From: an uncultured Muribaculaceae bacterium
GTDB taxonomy: Bacteria > Bacteroidota > Bacteroidia > Bacteroidales > Muribaculaceae
NCBI GenBank assembly: GCA_958436175.1
Contig: CAUBJF010000011.1
Span: forward strand, 19,951-83,950
Length of the DNA stretch: 64,000 nt
Direction of reading: 5' to 3'
A program made the position numbers and the translations under genes. Positions 49,504 through 57,131 of this stretch are shown piece by piece (position 1 is the stretch's first letter; each line of letters opens with the position of its first letter). The notes beneath the pieces were generated by a model. That model ran no database searches and had not been told where the DNA came from. It saw nothing but the letters and a program-made list of their open reading frames with translations.

Positions 49504-51039
49504 TTACTCCCACTCGATTGTGGATGGCGGTTTGGACGAGATGTCGTAGCATACACGGTTGACGCCGCGCACCTTGCGGATAATTTCGTTGCTGACCTTG
49601 GCGAGGAACTCGTAGGGGAGATGCGCCCAGTCGGCTGTCATGGCATCGGTAGATGTCACGGCACGGAGGGCTACGGCGCGTTCGTAGGTGCGTTCGTCGC
49701 CCATCACACCGACGCTCTGCACGGGAAGCAGGATGACACCAGCCTGCCATACCTTGTCGTAGAGACCCCAGTCGCGCAGACCCTGGATGAAAATGTGGTC
49801 GGCTTCCTGGAGGACAGCAACTTTCTCGCGGGTGATGTCTCCGAGGATACGCACTGCCAGACCGGGACCCGGGAAGGGATGGCGTGTGATGAGACGTTCG
49901 GGCATTCCGAGAGCACGGCCTACGGCACGTACCTCGTCCTTGAAGAGAAGGCGGAGAGGTTCGCACAGCTTGAGGTTCATTCTCTCGGGGAGGCCGCCTA
50001 CGTTGTGGTGGCTCTTGATGACGGTACCTGTGATGGACAACGACTCTATGCAGTCGGGGTAGATAGTGCCCTGAGCGAGCCACTTGGCATCGGTAATCTT
50101 CGATGCTTCATGGTCGAAGACCTCGATGAAGTCGGCACCGATGATTTTGCGTTTGCGTTCGGGGTCGGTCACGCCCTTGAGATCGCTGAAAAATTTCTCA
50201 GAGGCATCGACACCTATCACGTTGAGCCCGAGACCTTCGTAGTCGCGAAGTACGTCGGCGAATTCGTTCTTGCGGAGCATGCCGTGGTCGACGAAGATAC
50301 ATGTCAGGTTCTTGCCGATGGCGCGGTTGAGGAGTACGGCGGCTACCGACGAGTCGACACCGCCACTGAGGCCGAGAATCACGCGGTCGTTGCCGAGCTT
50401 GGCTTTGAGTTCGGCGACTGTCGTGTCGATGAAGGAAGCTGCGCTCCAGGAGCATGATGCTCCGCAGACACCTACTGCGAAGTTCTTGAGAAGTGCCATG
50501 CCACATTCGCTGTGGTATACTTCAGGATGGAACTGGACACCCCAGGTCTTCTCGCCGTCGGGGGCGGCGAAAGCGGCGAATTTCACCTCGGGTGTCGAGG
50601 CTACGCATGTGAAGCCTTCGGGAAGTGCCGTGATGGTGTCGCCGTGGCTCATCCATACCTGTGCACCAGGTTCTATGCCTTCGAAAAGAGGGCACGAAGG
50701 CTCGATGTACGAAAGATGTGCCCGGCCATATTCGCGTGTTGGAGCCGGTTCGACAGCGCCTCCTAAATCATAAGCCATCAGCTGAGCTCCGTAGCAGATG
50801 CCGAGCAGAGGGATACGGCCGCGGAGGCGGCTAAGGTCAAGTTTGAAGGAATCAGGGTCGTAGACACTGAGCGGGCTGCCAGACAGAATAACACCTATGA
50901 TACCTTCCTCAGCCTCGCGGCCGAAGGGATACTTATTGTACGGTATTATTTCACTGTAGATTGAGAGCTCTCGGATGCGTCGCCCGATAAGCTGCGTTGT
51001 CTGCGAGCCAAAATCAAGAATGACGATTTTCTCCTGCAT
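49504..51039 (-). CDS. guaA: GMP synthase (glutamine-hydrolysing)
   Basis: A 511-residue cytoplasmic enzyme making GMP from XMP, ATP and glutamine. The N-terminal class I glutaminase has the Cys elbow GICYGAQLMAYDLGG and the His-Glu pair in QFHPEVYHSE. The ATP-pyrophosphatase domain has the PP-loop GLSGGVDSSVAAV, and the C-terminal dimerisation domain ends in the XMP-binding SSKPPSTIEWE. Length is normal and all catalytic residues are present. Its promoter element is at 51067-51075, divergent from the DUF4421 gene. Bacteroidales often carry two guaA copies; a second one cannot be checked here. Confidence 0.97.
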   Translation of the reverse strand: MQEKIVILDFGSQTTQLIGRRIRELSIYSEIIPYNKYPFGREAEEGIIGVILSGSPLSVYDPDSFKLDLSRLRGRIPLLGICYGAQLMAYDLGGAVEPAPTREYGRAHLSYIEPSCPLFEGIEPGAQVWMSHGDTITALPEGFTCVASTPEVKFAAFAAPDGEKTWGVQFHPEVYHSECGMALLKNFAVGVCGASCSWSAASFIDTTVAELKAKLGNDRVILGLSGGVDSSVAAVLLNRAIGKNLTCIFVDHGMLRKNEFADVLRDYEGLGLNVIGVDASEKFFSDLKGVTDPERKRKIIGADFIEVFDHEASKITDAKWLAQGTIYPDCIESLSITGTVIKSHHNVGGLPERMNLKLCEPLRLLFKDEVRAVGRALGMPERLITRHPFPGPGLAVRILGDITREKVAVLQEADHIFIQGLRDWGLYDKVWQAGVILLPVQSVGVMGDERTYERAVALRAVTSTDAMTADWAHLPYEFLAKVSNEIIRKVRGVNRVCYDISSKPPSTIEWE

Positions 51040-51066
51040 GTTATGAAGAGTTCTTGTTTATTTTTC

Positions 51067-51096
51067 GCAAAGATAGATAAAATTTTGTAATTTTGC
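51067..51096. promoter_or_regulatory. Divergent promoter elements, guaA and DUF4421 gene
   Basis: Minus strand TATCTTTGC (51067-51075) serves guaA with a leader of about 20 nt. Plus strand TAATTTTGC (51088-51096) lies only 7 nt before the ATG at 51104, implying a leaderless mRNA or use of the next ATG at 51134. Confidence 0.6.
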
Positions 51097-51103
51097 TTTC
51101 TCT

Positions 51104-52165
51104 ATGAGACCAAAATATATCTGCCGATATTTCATGATTTTGCTCCTGCTGAGTATTTCTTGTTCAGCATCAGCTCTTTCGCTGTCTTTGGACTCAATAG
51201 CCGCCTGGGGAAAGTTTCCACGTTTCATTGTAAATACCTATCGTTGGGGTGATCATTTCTTCAATGGCTACGATACTACCTATGTTGCCTCCACAGGTTA
51301 TAAATTTAATGCGAAGGTAGTGTCGGAAAGCTGGCTTGATGGATACTCCTTCCGTATGCCCTCGAACAAATATGTGCTTATGCACTCAGATCCCTCGACA
51401 TCTATCGGTCTGTACCTCACATATCTCGCCGTCTCAGCGGGATATGATGTCAACCTCAGTAAGCTCTTAAACGGTGTCGACCGTTCGCGCCAGCGTTTAC
51501 GTTTCGGTTTCAACTGCATGCTTTTCGCCGCCGAGATATATCTTGTCAAGAACGATGTGGGGACCACCATAAAGCGTTTCGGCGACTATCACGACCCGGA
51601 GCACCTCAACCTACCCTTCAACAATATAAACAATAATACCTGGGGTATCGATGCCTACTATTTCTTTAACCACAAGAGATATTCCGAGGCCGCGGCATTC
51701 AATTTCAGCCGTCTGCAACGTCGTTCCCAGGGCGCTTTCTATACCGGACTGTCCATCTATACCCAGAAGCTGGACTTCGACTTCAGCTCATTGCCGCCTA
51801 ATCTCCTGCAACAGATAGAACCATATCTACATAACATGCATTACATGGTCCATACCCACAATTATGCTTTGCGTCTGGGGTACGGATATAACTGGGTGTT
51901 CGCCCGAAACTGGAACCTTGGAGTCAGCGAATCGCCCATAATCGGAATCCGGAAAGGTTTCGTGAACTCCGATATCGAGAAGGTATCGTTCTCCCTCTAC
52001 AACCGTCTCAAGTTATCAGTGGTCTGGAACAGCCCTGACAGCCGCCTATTCTTCGGTGTCATAGGCAAGTTCGACACAGCAATTGTCAACGAACAGAAGA
52101 CCACTTATGCAGGAGCTGTCCTCAGTGGTGAGGCTATTTTCGGTGTCCGATTCAATCTATGGTAG
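51104..52165 (+). CDS. DUF4421-like secreted/outer-membrane protein
   Basis: A 353-residue protein with N-terminal signal peptide (MILLLLSISCSASALS). The remainder has alternating beta-strand character with many aromatic residues (YRWGDHFFNGYDTTYV, LRLGYGYNWVFARNWNLGVS) and ends in GVRFNL, as in small outer-membrane barrels. It fits DUF4421, a Bacteroidetes family without assigned function. The start at 51104 is given, but the ATG at 51134 is equally possible from the promoter position. It stands alone between guaA and ompA. Confidence 0.78.
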   Translation: MRPKYICRYFMILLLLSISCSASALSLSLDSIAAWGKFPRFIVNTYRWGDHFFNGYDTTYVASTGYKFNAKVVSESWLDGYSFRMPSNKYVLMHSDPSTSIGLYLTYLAVSAGYDVNLSKLLNGVDRSRQRLRFGFNCMLFAAEIYLVKNDVGTTIKRFGDYHDPEHLNLPFNNINNNTWGIDAYYFFNHKRYSEAAAFNFSRLQRRSQGAFYTGLSIYTQKLDFDFSSLPPNLLQQIEPYLHNMHYMVHTHNYALRLGYGYNWVFARNWNLGVSESPIIGIRKGFVNSDIEKVSFSLYNRLKLSVVWNSPDSRLFFGVIGKFDTAIVNEQKTTYAGAVLSGEAIFGVRFNLW

Positions 52166-52286
52166 AAGTCGGTAGCTTTATCTCCGATAAATTATGATTT
52201 TTTGTATTATCTTGAACAAAGTTTTAAACCGGAGCGTTACTATTTCAAAATAACGAAAACAAGTCTAACAAAACAATTCAACCAAA

Positions 52287-53492
52287 ATGAAAAAGAATGT
52301 TCTTTTGACCGCCGCAATGTCGTGCGCAGTCTTAGTGCCTGCAATTCAGGCCAAGGCTCAGGAAACAGTGGTAGTGGAAGAAGAGTCTGTCGCAGTTTCC
52401 GAAGTTCCGTGCAAGACACATTACTATGTAGATAAGACCGACAACTGGTTCATACAGCTTGGTGCCGGTGTTGCCCTGCCTCTCGTCGAGGGTGTCAACT
52501 CCAAGGGCGACCGTGAACGCCATTATACTGTCAACTACAACCTCGGTTTCGGTAAATGGTTCTCTCCTTATGTAGGCTGGCGTCTCGCATTCAACGGAGG
52601 TCCTCTCCACTGGGAAAGCCTCGGCATGTATAAGGCCAAATACGTTGGAGCTAACGTAGATTTCATGTGGGATATGTTCAATTCCCTCGGAGGTGTAAAC
52701 AGCAGCCGCGTGTTCTCCATCATCCCCTTCGTAGGTCTTGGCGGCACATATCTCTGGGATGAAAGACCCTCCGGCGATATCAGCGGACATAAGGGTGGCA
52801 AAAAGACCTCTTCATGGACGCTCCCCGTATCCGGCGGTCTCCAGCTGCGCTTCCGTCTCTGCAAGTATGTAGACTTCTTCGCCGAAGCACGTGCTTCCAT
52901 GTACGGTGACAACTTCAATAACATCGCCTTCGGTCGTCCTGTCGATATCAATCTTACCGCAAATGCCGGTCTGACAATCACTTTCGGCGGTCGCGACTAT
53001 CAGACATATAATCCATGCGACTACCTCGGATATATCGACAACCTCAACAACCAGGTCAACGACCTCCGCGGTGCCCTCGCTACCACCGGTGCTGCTCTCG
53101 CTGCTGCTGAAGCACAGCTTCCTTGCCCCGAAGTCGTAGAAGCTGAAACTACAGTTGTCGAAGCTGCTCCTCTGATGGCTACTGTACGCTTCTCTCTCAA
53201 CTCGGCCAAGATAACAAATACCGAAATGGTCAACGTCTACAATATTGCCGAATGGATGAAGGCTAATCCCGATCAGAACGTCGCTATCGTCGGCTACGCT
53301 GACAAGGATACCGGTACGAGTGAATACAATATGGGTCTTTCCAAGCGTCGTGCTCAGGCTGTATTCGATACCCTCACCAATAAGTACGGTATCAACCCCG
53401 ACCGTCTTTCCATCCAGGCAGAAGGCAGCAACGTTCAGCCTTACGATGTCAACAACTGGAACCGTATTGTAATCTTCAACGTCGCCCAGTAA
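52287..53492 (+). CDS. OmpA-family outer-membrane porin
   Basis: A 401-residue protein with signal peptide (VLVPAIQAKAQ), an N-terminal eight-stranded-barrel-like region (LGFGKWFSPYVGWRLAF, LPVSGGLQLRFRLCKYVDFFAEA) and a linker rich in Ala and Glu. The C-terminal OmpA peptidoglycan-binding domain runs from about residue 295 (VRFSLNSAKI, NVAIVGYADKDTG, LSKRRAQAV). It links the outer membrane to peptidoglycan. Codon use appears strongly biased to C-ending codons and a near-perfect terminator follows, fitting an abundant major outer-membrane protein. The leader of 120 nt contains no clear consensus promoter by eye. Confidence 0.93.
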   Translation: MKKNVLLTAAMSCAVLVPAIQAKAQETVVVEEESVAVSEVPCKTHYYVDKTDNWFIQLGAGVALPLVEGVNSKGDRERHYTVNYNLGFGKWFSPYVGWRLAFNGGPLHWESLGMYKAKYVGANVDFMWDMFNSLGGVNSSRVFSIIPFVGLGGTYLWDERPSGDISGHKGGKKTSSWTLPVSGGLQLRFRLCKYVDFFAEARASMYGDNFNNIAFGRPVDINLTANAGLTITFGGRDYQTYNPCDYLGYIDNLNNQVNDLRGALATTGAALAAAEAQLPCPEVVEAETTVVEAAPLMATVRFSLNSAKITNTEMVNVYNIAEWMKANPDQNVAIVGYADKDTGTSEYNMGLSKRRAQAVFDTLTNKYGINPDRLSIQAEGSNVQPYDVNNWNRIVIFNVAQ

Positions 53493-53519
53493 TTCTTCTG
53501 AATCCAACACAATCTATAC

Positions 53520-54191
53520 CTAAATAATGAGAGGCCCCCATCTGGGGGCCTCTTTTCGTCGTAGAGTTCCGAGAAAAGTATTATTCTTCTTTCTGCTCTG
53601 CGGAAGTGTGCATCCACTTGTAGAGGAGTATGGGATTGTCGAAACGCGGCAGGGTGTCGTTGACAAAATGATAGAGGTCACGGTCCTCGCTTTCTCCGTT
53701 TCGTCCCTGAAATCAACATGGACGATGGGCTGCACAGTTGTGTCGTTGACTATTCGGTAATAGTCCGTGTACATTGACCGCATCTTGTTTTCGTAGTTCA
53801 TGATGTACATGTTGACTTTCACAAGCGTGCTGTCGACTACTTTATAGAATCCGCATTTTGCCTCCGGCTCTATCTTTTTGTAGCCCTTCGTCCCAATGGA
53901 CTTGATAAGGAAGTTTCCGTTGGGATAAAAGTATAGATCCCATTTCTTCATACTTGCTTTCCCCTTGGATGGTGTGTCGATTCGGTCCACTGAATACTTA
54001 CCGTCGTGCCTCAGGAAGCCTTCCGGGTCCGGATTGTAACCTTGTACGTTCTTTAAGTCCGACCGGAGCGGTATGTTGCCTATTTCCAGCAGGGGTATAG
54101 GTGAATTAACTCTTATCTGTATACTGAGCTCGTCACCTGTCAGCGGTAGTGCGACGGTGAGTATGAGAATTATGATGAGCAGCTTCTTCAT
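53520..54191 (-). CDS. Small secreted protein, frameshifted near its C-terminus; paralogue of the next gene
   Basis: From the ATG at 54191 the open frame runs to 53520 (223 codons). It has a signal peptide (IIILILTVALPLTG), then YNPDPEGFLRHDGKYSVDR, LYFYPNGNF and MYTDYYRIVNDTTVQ, all shared with the upstream neighbour. After about 53700 the frame loses similarity and continues through the ompA terminator. The alternative frame there reads NGESEDRDLY, then FVNDTLPRFDNP and YKWM, and stops at 53581, aligning with the neighbour's SFVKADTMPSFEIP and IKWL end. So a one-base indel near 53695-53706 has replaced about 40 C-terminal residues. It may be a mutation or a sequencing error. Function unknown. 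Confidence 0.75.
   Translation of the reverse strand: MKKLLIIILILTVALPLTGDELSIQIRVNSPIPLLEIGNIPLRSDLKNVQGYNPDPEGFLRHDGKYSVDRIDTPSKGKASMKKWDLYFYPNGNFLIKSIGTKGYKKIEPEAKCGFYKVVDSTLVKVNMYIMNYENKMRSMYTDYYRIVNDTTVQPIVHVDFRDETEKARTVTSIILSTTPCRVSTIPYSSTSGCTLPQSRKKNNTFLGTLRRKEAPRWGPLII
53531..53556 (+). terminator. Strong terminator after ompA
   Basis: A perfect 9-bp GC-rich stem (GAGGCCCCC with GGGGGCCTC, 53531-53552) with 4-nt loop, followed by TTTT. It is A-rich on the other side, so it may also stop the opposite-strand gene. Confidence 0.93.
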
Positions 54192-54207
54192 ATCGACATG
54201 CATTATA

Positions 54208-54801
54208 TTACTTTTTACTCTTAAGCCATTTTATGCTTTCGGTCGGTATTTCGAAGCTTGGCATCGTGTCGGCCTTCACAAAGCTGTAATTCGAGGTGTC
54301 GTCGGGCCCGGTCTCGACCCCGTTTGCTTCGAGCCGCATAAATGCCTGCACTGTAGAGTCAGGATTGACGCGGTAATAGTCCGTATGCATATAGTGAGTG
54401 TGATATTTGCGGTCGTAATCGTACATATTGACTTCTATCATGCCCTTGTCGATTACTCTGTAGATACCGTATCTCTTCAACGGCACCTTTTTCCCGTCCA
54501 AACCCACGCTCCATAAATCTTCTGCGGAGGCTGGTTCGTAGTCGATATAGAAACTTCCGTTCGGGAAGAAATAGAGCGACCTTCTCCCTGCGTTGAAGTC
54601 ATTGTACGGATAATCCGGGAAGCGGGAATCCGAAATGTACTTCCCGTCATGTCTTAGGTAGCCTTGGGGGTCCGGGTTGTAGTTCGCGGAGTATTTGAGA
54701 TCCGAATTAGCCTTGACAGTCCTGTTCCAGTTGCTTAGTCCGCACCCATACAGCTGGGTGCAGACGATCGTCGATATTATGATTGGGATAAAATTCTTCA
54801 T
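54208..54801 (-). CDS. Small lipoprotein, intact paralogue of the frameshifted gene
   Basis: From the ATG at 54801 the protein has 197 residues, with a lipoprotein signal (IIISTIVCTQLYGCGLS, Cys about 17). The mature part carries YNPDPQGYLRHDGKYI, LYFFPNGSFYI, YGIYRVIDKGMIEVNMY and MHTDYYRVNPDSTVQAF, shared with the gene that follows 17 nt downstream. The frame is open to 54894, but a good promoter (54862-54895) lies inside that stretch, so 54801 is the start. The repeated DGKY, FPNG and DYYR motifs suggest a beta-sheet domain; I know no named family. Tandem duplication is clear from the shared motifs. Confidence 0.82.
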   Translation of the reverse strand: MKNFIPIIISTIVCTQLYGCGLSNWNRTVKANSDLKYSANYNPDPQGYLRHDGKYISDSRFPDYPYNDFNAGRRSLYFFPNGSFYIDYEPASAEDLWSVGLDGKKVPLKRYGIYRVIDKGMIEVNMYDYDRKYHTHYMHTDYYRVNPDSTVQAFMRLEANGVETGPDDTSNYSFVKADTMPSFEIPTESIKWLKSKK

Positions 54802-54861
54802 GGAGAAGGGGGGCGTATGAGTTGGTTTATTAAAGGCAAATAATATGGCTGGTTTAGACCC

Positions 54862-54895
54862 TACAAATATAAAGACTATAATCCATGAATGCAAA
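54862..54895 (-). promoter_or_regulatory. Promoter of the tandem small-lipoprotein genes
   Basis: Minus strand TTTG (54892-54895), 20 nt, TATATTTGTA (54862-54871), about 60 nt before the ATG at 54801. It fixes the start codon of the first gene. Confidence 0.75.
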
Positions 54896-54962
54896 TTATT
54901 ATAGTGAATAGTTGATCATAAAATTCGATTCGTAATCGTAAAAGCCATAGGCGCAGATTCTC

Positions 54963-57116
54963 TTAGTGCGACACTTCCGGAATAAGCACAAGTTGCGCGT
55001 CACAGAAGGAACTCCGTGTGTCGAGAAGTTCAAGAACACCGGGCCACGCCGCTGAAGGAAGCTTTGATAGGTTCATCTTTCCTCGAATCTTAAGGCAGAC
55101 CTTGTCCTTTTCTGTTTGAACAGCCTGCACGAAAAATGCTCCGACGGGGTTGCTGACGTTCATATACAGGCTTTCGAGACTTTCTGGGTCGACGGTATAG
55201 CCTTCGGGTATCTCGAAGGTGATGTCAAGATAGTCCTGATTCGGAGTATCCATATAGATATCGCTCTGCCTCTTCCTTTCCACGCCGTCGAGTCTGTGAA
55301 TGTTTCCCGAAAAATAACCTACGGGTATGATTAGCTCGTCGCCGGCATAAGTGATAGCGTCTGGTATCTCGATATCGTAAGTCATCCTGAATGTGGGGTC
55401 GCCCGGCATATTACCCCGGGACTGAATCTCAACTTCGGAAATTACAGCATCCGGACCTCCGTAGAAAAGTCCGTTTATTTCTTCACATCCTTCCTGAAGA
55501 CGTGCAAGATCTTCGTCGTAGTCTCCCTCGCCCTTGTCGCTGCGTTTCTTTTCTGGTATTCCGAGGTAGTCTTCCGCCGATGAAATCCAGTCGGCAGTTG
55601 TGTTGAAGATGACTCCCTTCTTTTTGGTTGCACCTTTAAGCTCCAGTTCGTTGCTGCCCTTGATTGAGCCGTCGTCGAGTATCTTCAGATTAGATATAAG
55701 AGTAATCCTGTTGTCGAAGGGTGTTGATTCTTTTATGCGGAACATTGCCGGTGCCAAGTTCGGTATCCCTTGAGGGCTGAACATATAGGAGCCACCTTCT
55801 TCGCCTTGAAATTCTCCCGGCAGTTCTCCCGGCCGGTAATGGGTCAGAGAGGAGCAGAGGTAGAGTGTATCTTCTATCATCGAACCGAAAGAGGGGCTGT
55901 CCCAGTGGGCAATTTCTCGTGTCGGAACTTTAGAGTGAGGATTTACGAACACTACGCCTGCCGACGAAGCATACATGGGTGCCTTCAGCATCTGGGAACA
56001 AAATATCGACGCGACTATAAGTTCGGGATATCCGAAATCCTTATCTGTCTTATTGAGATAGTTGGCTGCAATCCATGAAGCATCGAACACTTCGCGTCGT
56101 CCGGCATCGGGATGCTGTCGGAGGTATTCGTTCGTGTATTTGGCGATTTGTGCCGCCAGTTCGGACTTTAAGCCTGGGACGCTGCCTATATAATTGTAGA
56201 TATCGTTGAACACCAGGCCTGGTTCGAGATTGCAGTAGATGCCTCCTTTGCGGTTGCTGAGATATCTTCGCATATGGGAGGTATTGTTCAGAACGTAGAA
56301 TGAGTAGAAAGGAATTGTCCGAAGTGGCTCTGTGAAGAGGCGGTCGGTCATTACAGGTATGTCTGTGAAGGTGCCGGAGGCAAGATTGAAGCCTTCTTCG
56401 TCGATGCTCTCCTGAAGTTCCGTTGCACCGTTGTACGTATGGTATTCAACAGTCAATTCTGGTGAGGTCTTGATTTCTATGAAGTAATTAAGCACGGGAT
56501 AATTGGTCGGCACTACGAAATTTATTGGCGGCAGGTCAAATTCCTGGATCCATTGGTCTATACCGCTGAAAAAATCCAACACATCGCCTGCTTCAAGGCC
56601 GGGTATGTCGATTTTGTACTGTGAAGTTTTGCCTTTGCCCGATTTTTTCCCTACTTTGACGGCAAACCCTTCCGAGAGGTCAACCTTCAGTACTGACCCG
56701 TCCGGCTTAATTATTCTCGCGCCGAAGATGTGCTTCATGTCGGCGTACTTATAGTGGCTGACTTTTTGGGAGGTCTTCTTCCCGAATATGAATTTCGACA
56801 TTTCTTCAACTGCGCTGTTGTCAAGCAGTTTTACCATCTGGCGGCTGAACGAGAGGCTGCGTATGTAGGTTTTGGGTACGGCTCCGCTCCCGACTTCATG
56901 TTTTGCGTCGAGATAGTCAAGCTCGGACAGGATGACACATGAGTAACGTTCGGCTGTCGAGTCGGGAACGGGTGTGAATGGATCGAAGAGTTCCGTATGG
57001 ATGCTCATGACCTGATCGTATATTTTGTCCAGATATTTCATGTCCGATCCCATGGCTATAGCCTTCAGTGGTATAAGGCATATGGCGACGGTAATGATAC
57101 CGTAAAGAGTTCTCAT
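54963..57116 (-). CDS. DUF3857-like secreted protein, companion of the transglutaminase-like gene
   Basis: A 717-residue protein with signal peptide (ICLIPLKAIAMG). The N-terminal 200 residues resemble DUF3857 (FGARIIKPDGSVLKVDLSE, DIPGLEAGDVLDFFSGID). A middle helical region (DASWIAANYLNKTDKDFGYPEL) occupies the place of a transglutaminase-like domain, but I find no convincing Cys-His-Asp triad. The C-terminal part is beta-rich (YDIEIPDAITYAGDELIIPVGY). It follows the 604-residue transglutaminase-like gene by 15 nt, so both are probably co-transcribed and act in the periplasm or at the outer membrane. Function is not known for such pairs; a catalytically dead partner is a reasonable guess. 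Confidence 0.78.
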   Translation of the reverse strand: MRTLYGIITVAICLIPLKAIAMGSDMKYLDKIYDQVMSIHTELFDPFTPVPDSTAERYSCVILSELDYLDAKHEVGSGAVPKTYIRSLSFSRQMVKLLDNSAVEEMSKFIFGKKTSQKVSHYKYADMKHIFGARIIKPDGSVLKVDLSEGFAVKVGKKSGKGKTSQYKIDIPGLEAGDVLDFFSGIDQWIQEFDLPPINFVVPTNYPVLNYFIEIKTSPELTVEYHTYNGATELQESIDEEGFNLASGTFTDIPVMTDRLFTEPLRTIPFYSFYVLNNTSHMRRYLSNRKGGIYCNLEPGLVFNDIYNYIGSVPGLKSELAAQIAKYTNEYLRQHPDAGRREVFDASWIAANYLNKTDKDFGYPELIVASIFCSQMLKAPMYASSAGVVFVNPHSKVPTREIAHWDSPSFGSMIEDTLYLCSSLTHYRPGELPGEFQGEEGGSYMFSPQGIPNLAPAMFRIKESTPFDNRITLISNLKILDDGSIKGSNELELKGATKKKGVIFNTTADWISSAEDYLGIPEKKRSDKGEGDYDEDLARLQEGCEEINGLFYGGPDAVISEVEIQSRGNMPGDPTFRMTYDIEIPDAITYAGDELIIPVGYFSGNIHRLDGVERKRQSDIYMDTPNQDYLDITFEIPEGYTVDPESLESLYMNVSNPVGAFFVQAVQTEKDKVCLKIRGKMNLSKLPSAAWPGVLELLDTRSSFCDAQLVLIPEVSH

Positions 57117-57131
57117 GTCGCTGTCCTCTTT

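Noticed and set aside
53520..53580. The C-terminal end of the small secreted protein as a genuine sequence.
   Set aside because: It is encoded by the complementary strand of the ompA terminator and lacks similarity to the paralogue; the other frame gives the expected end.
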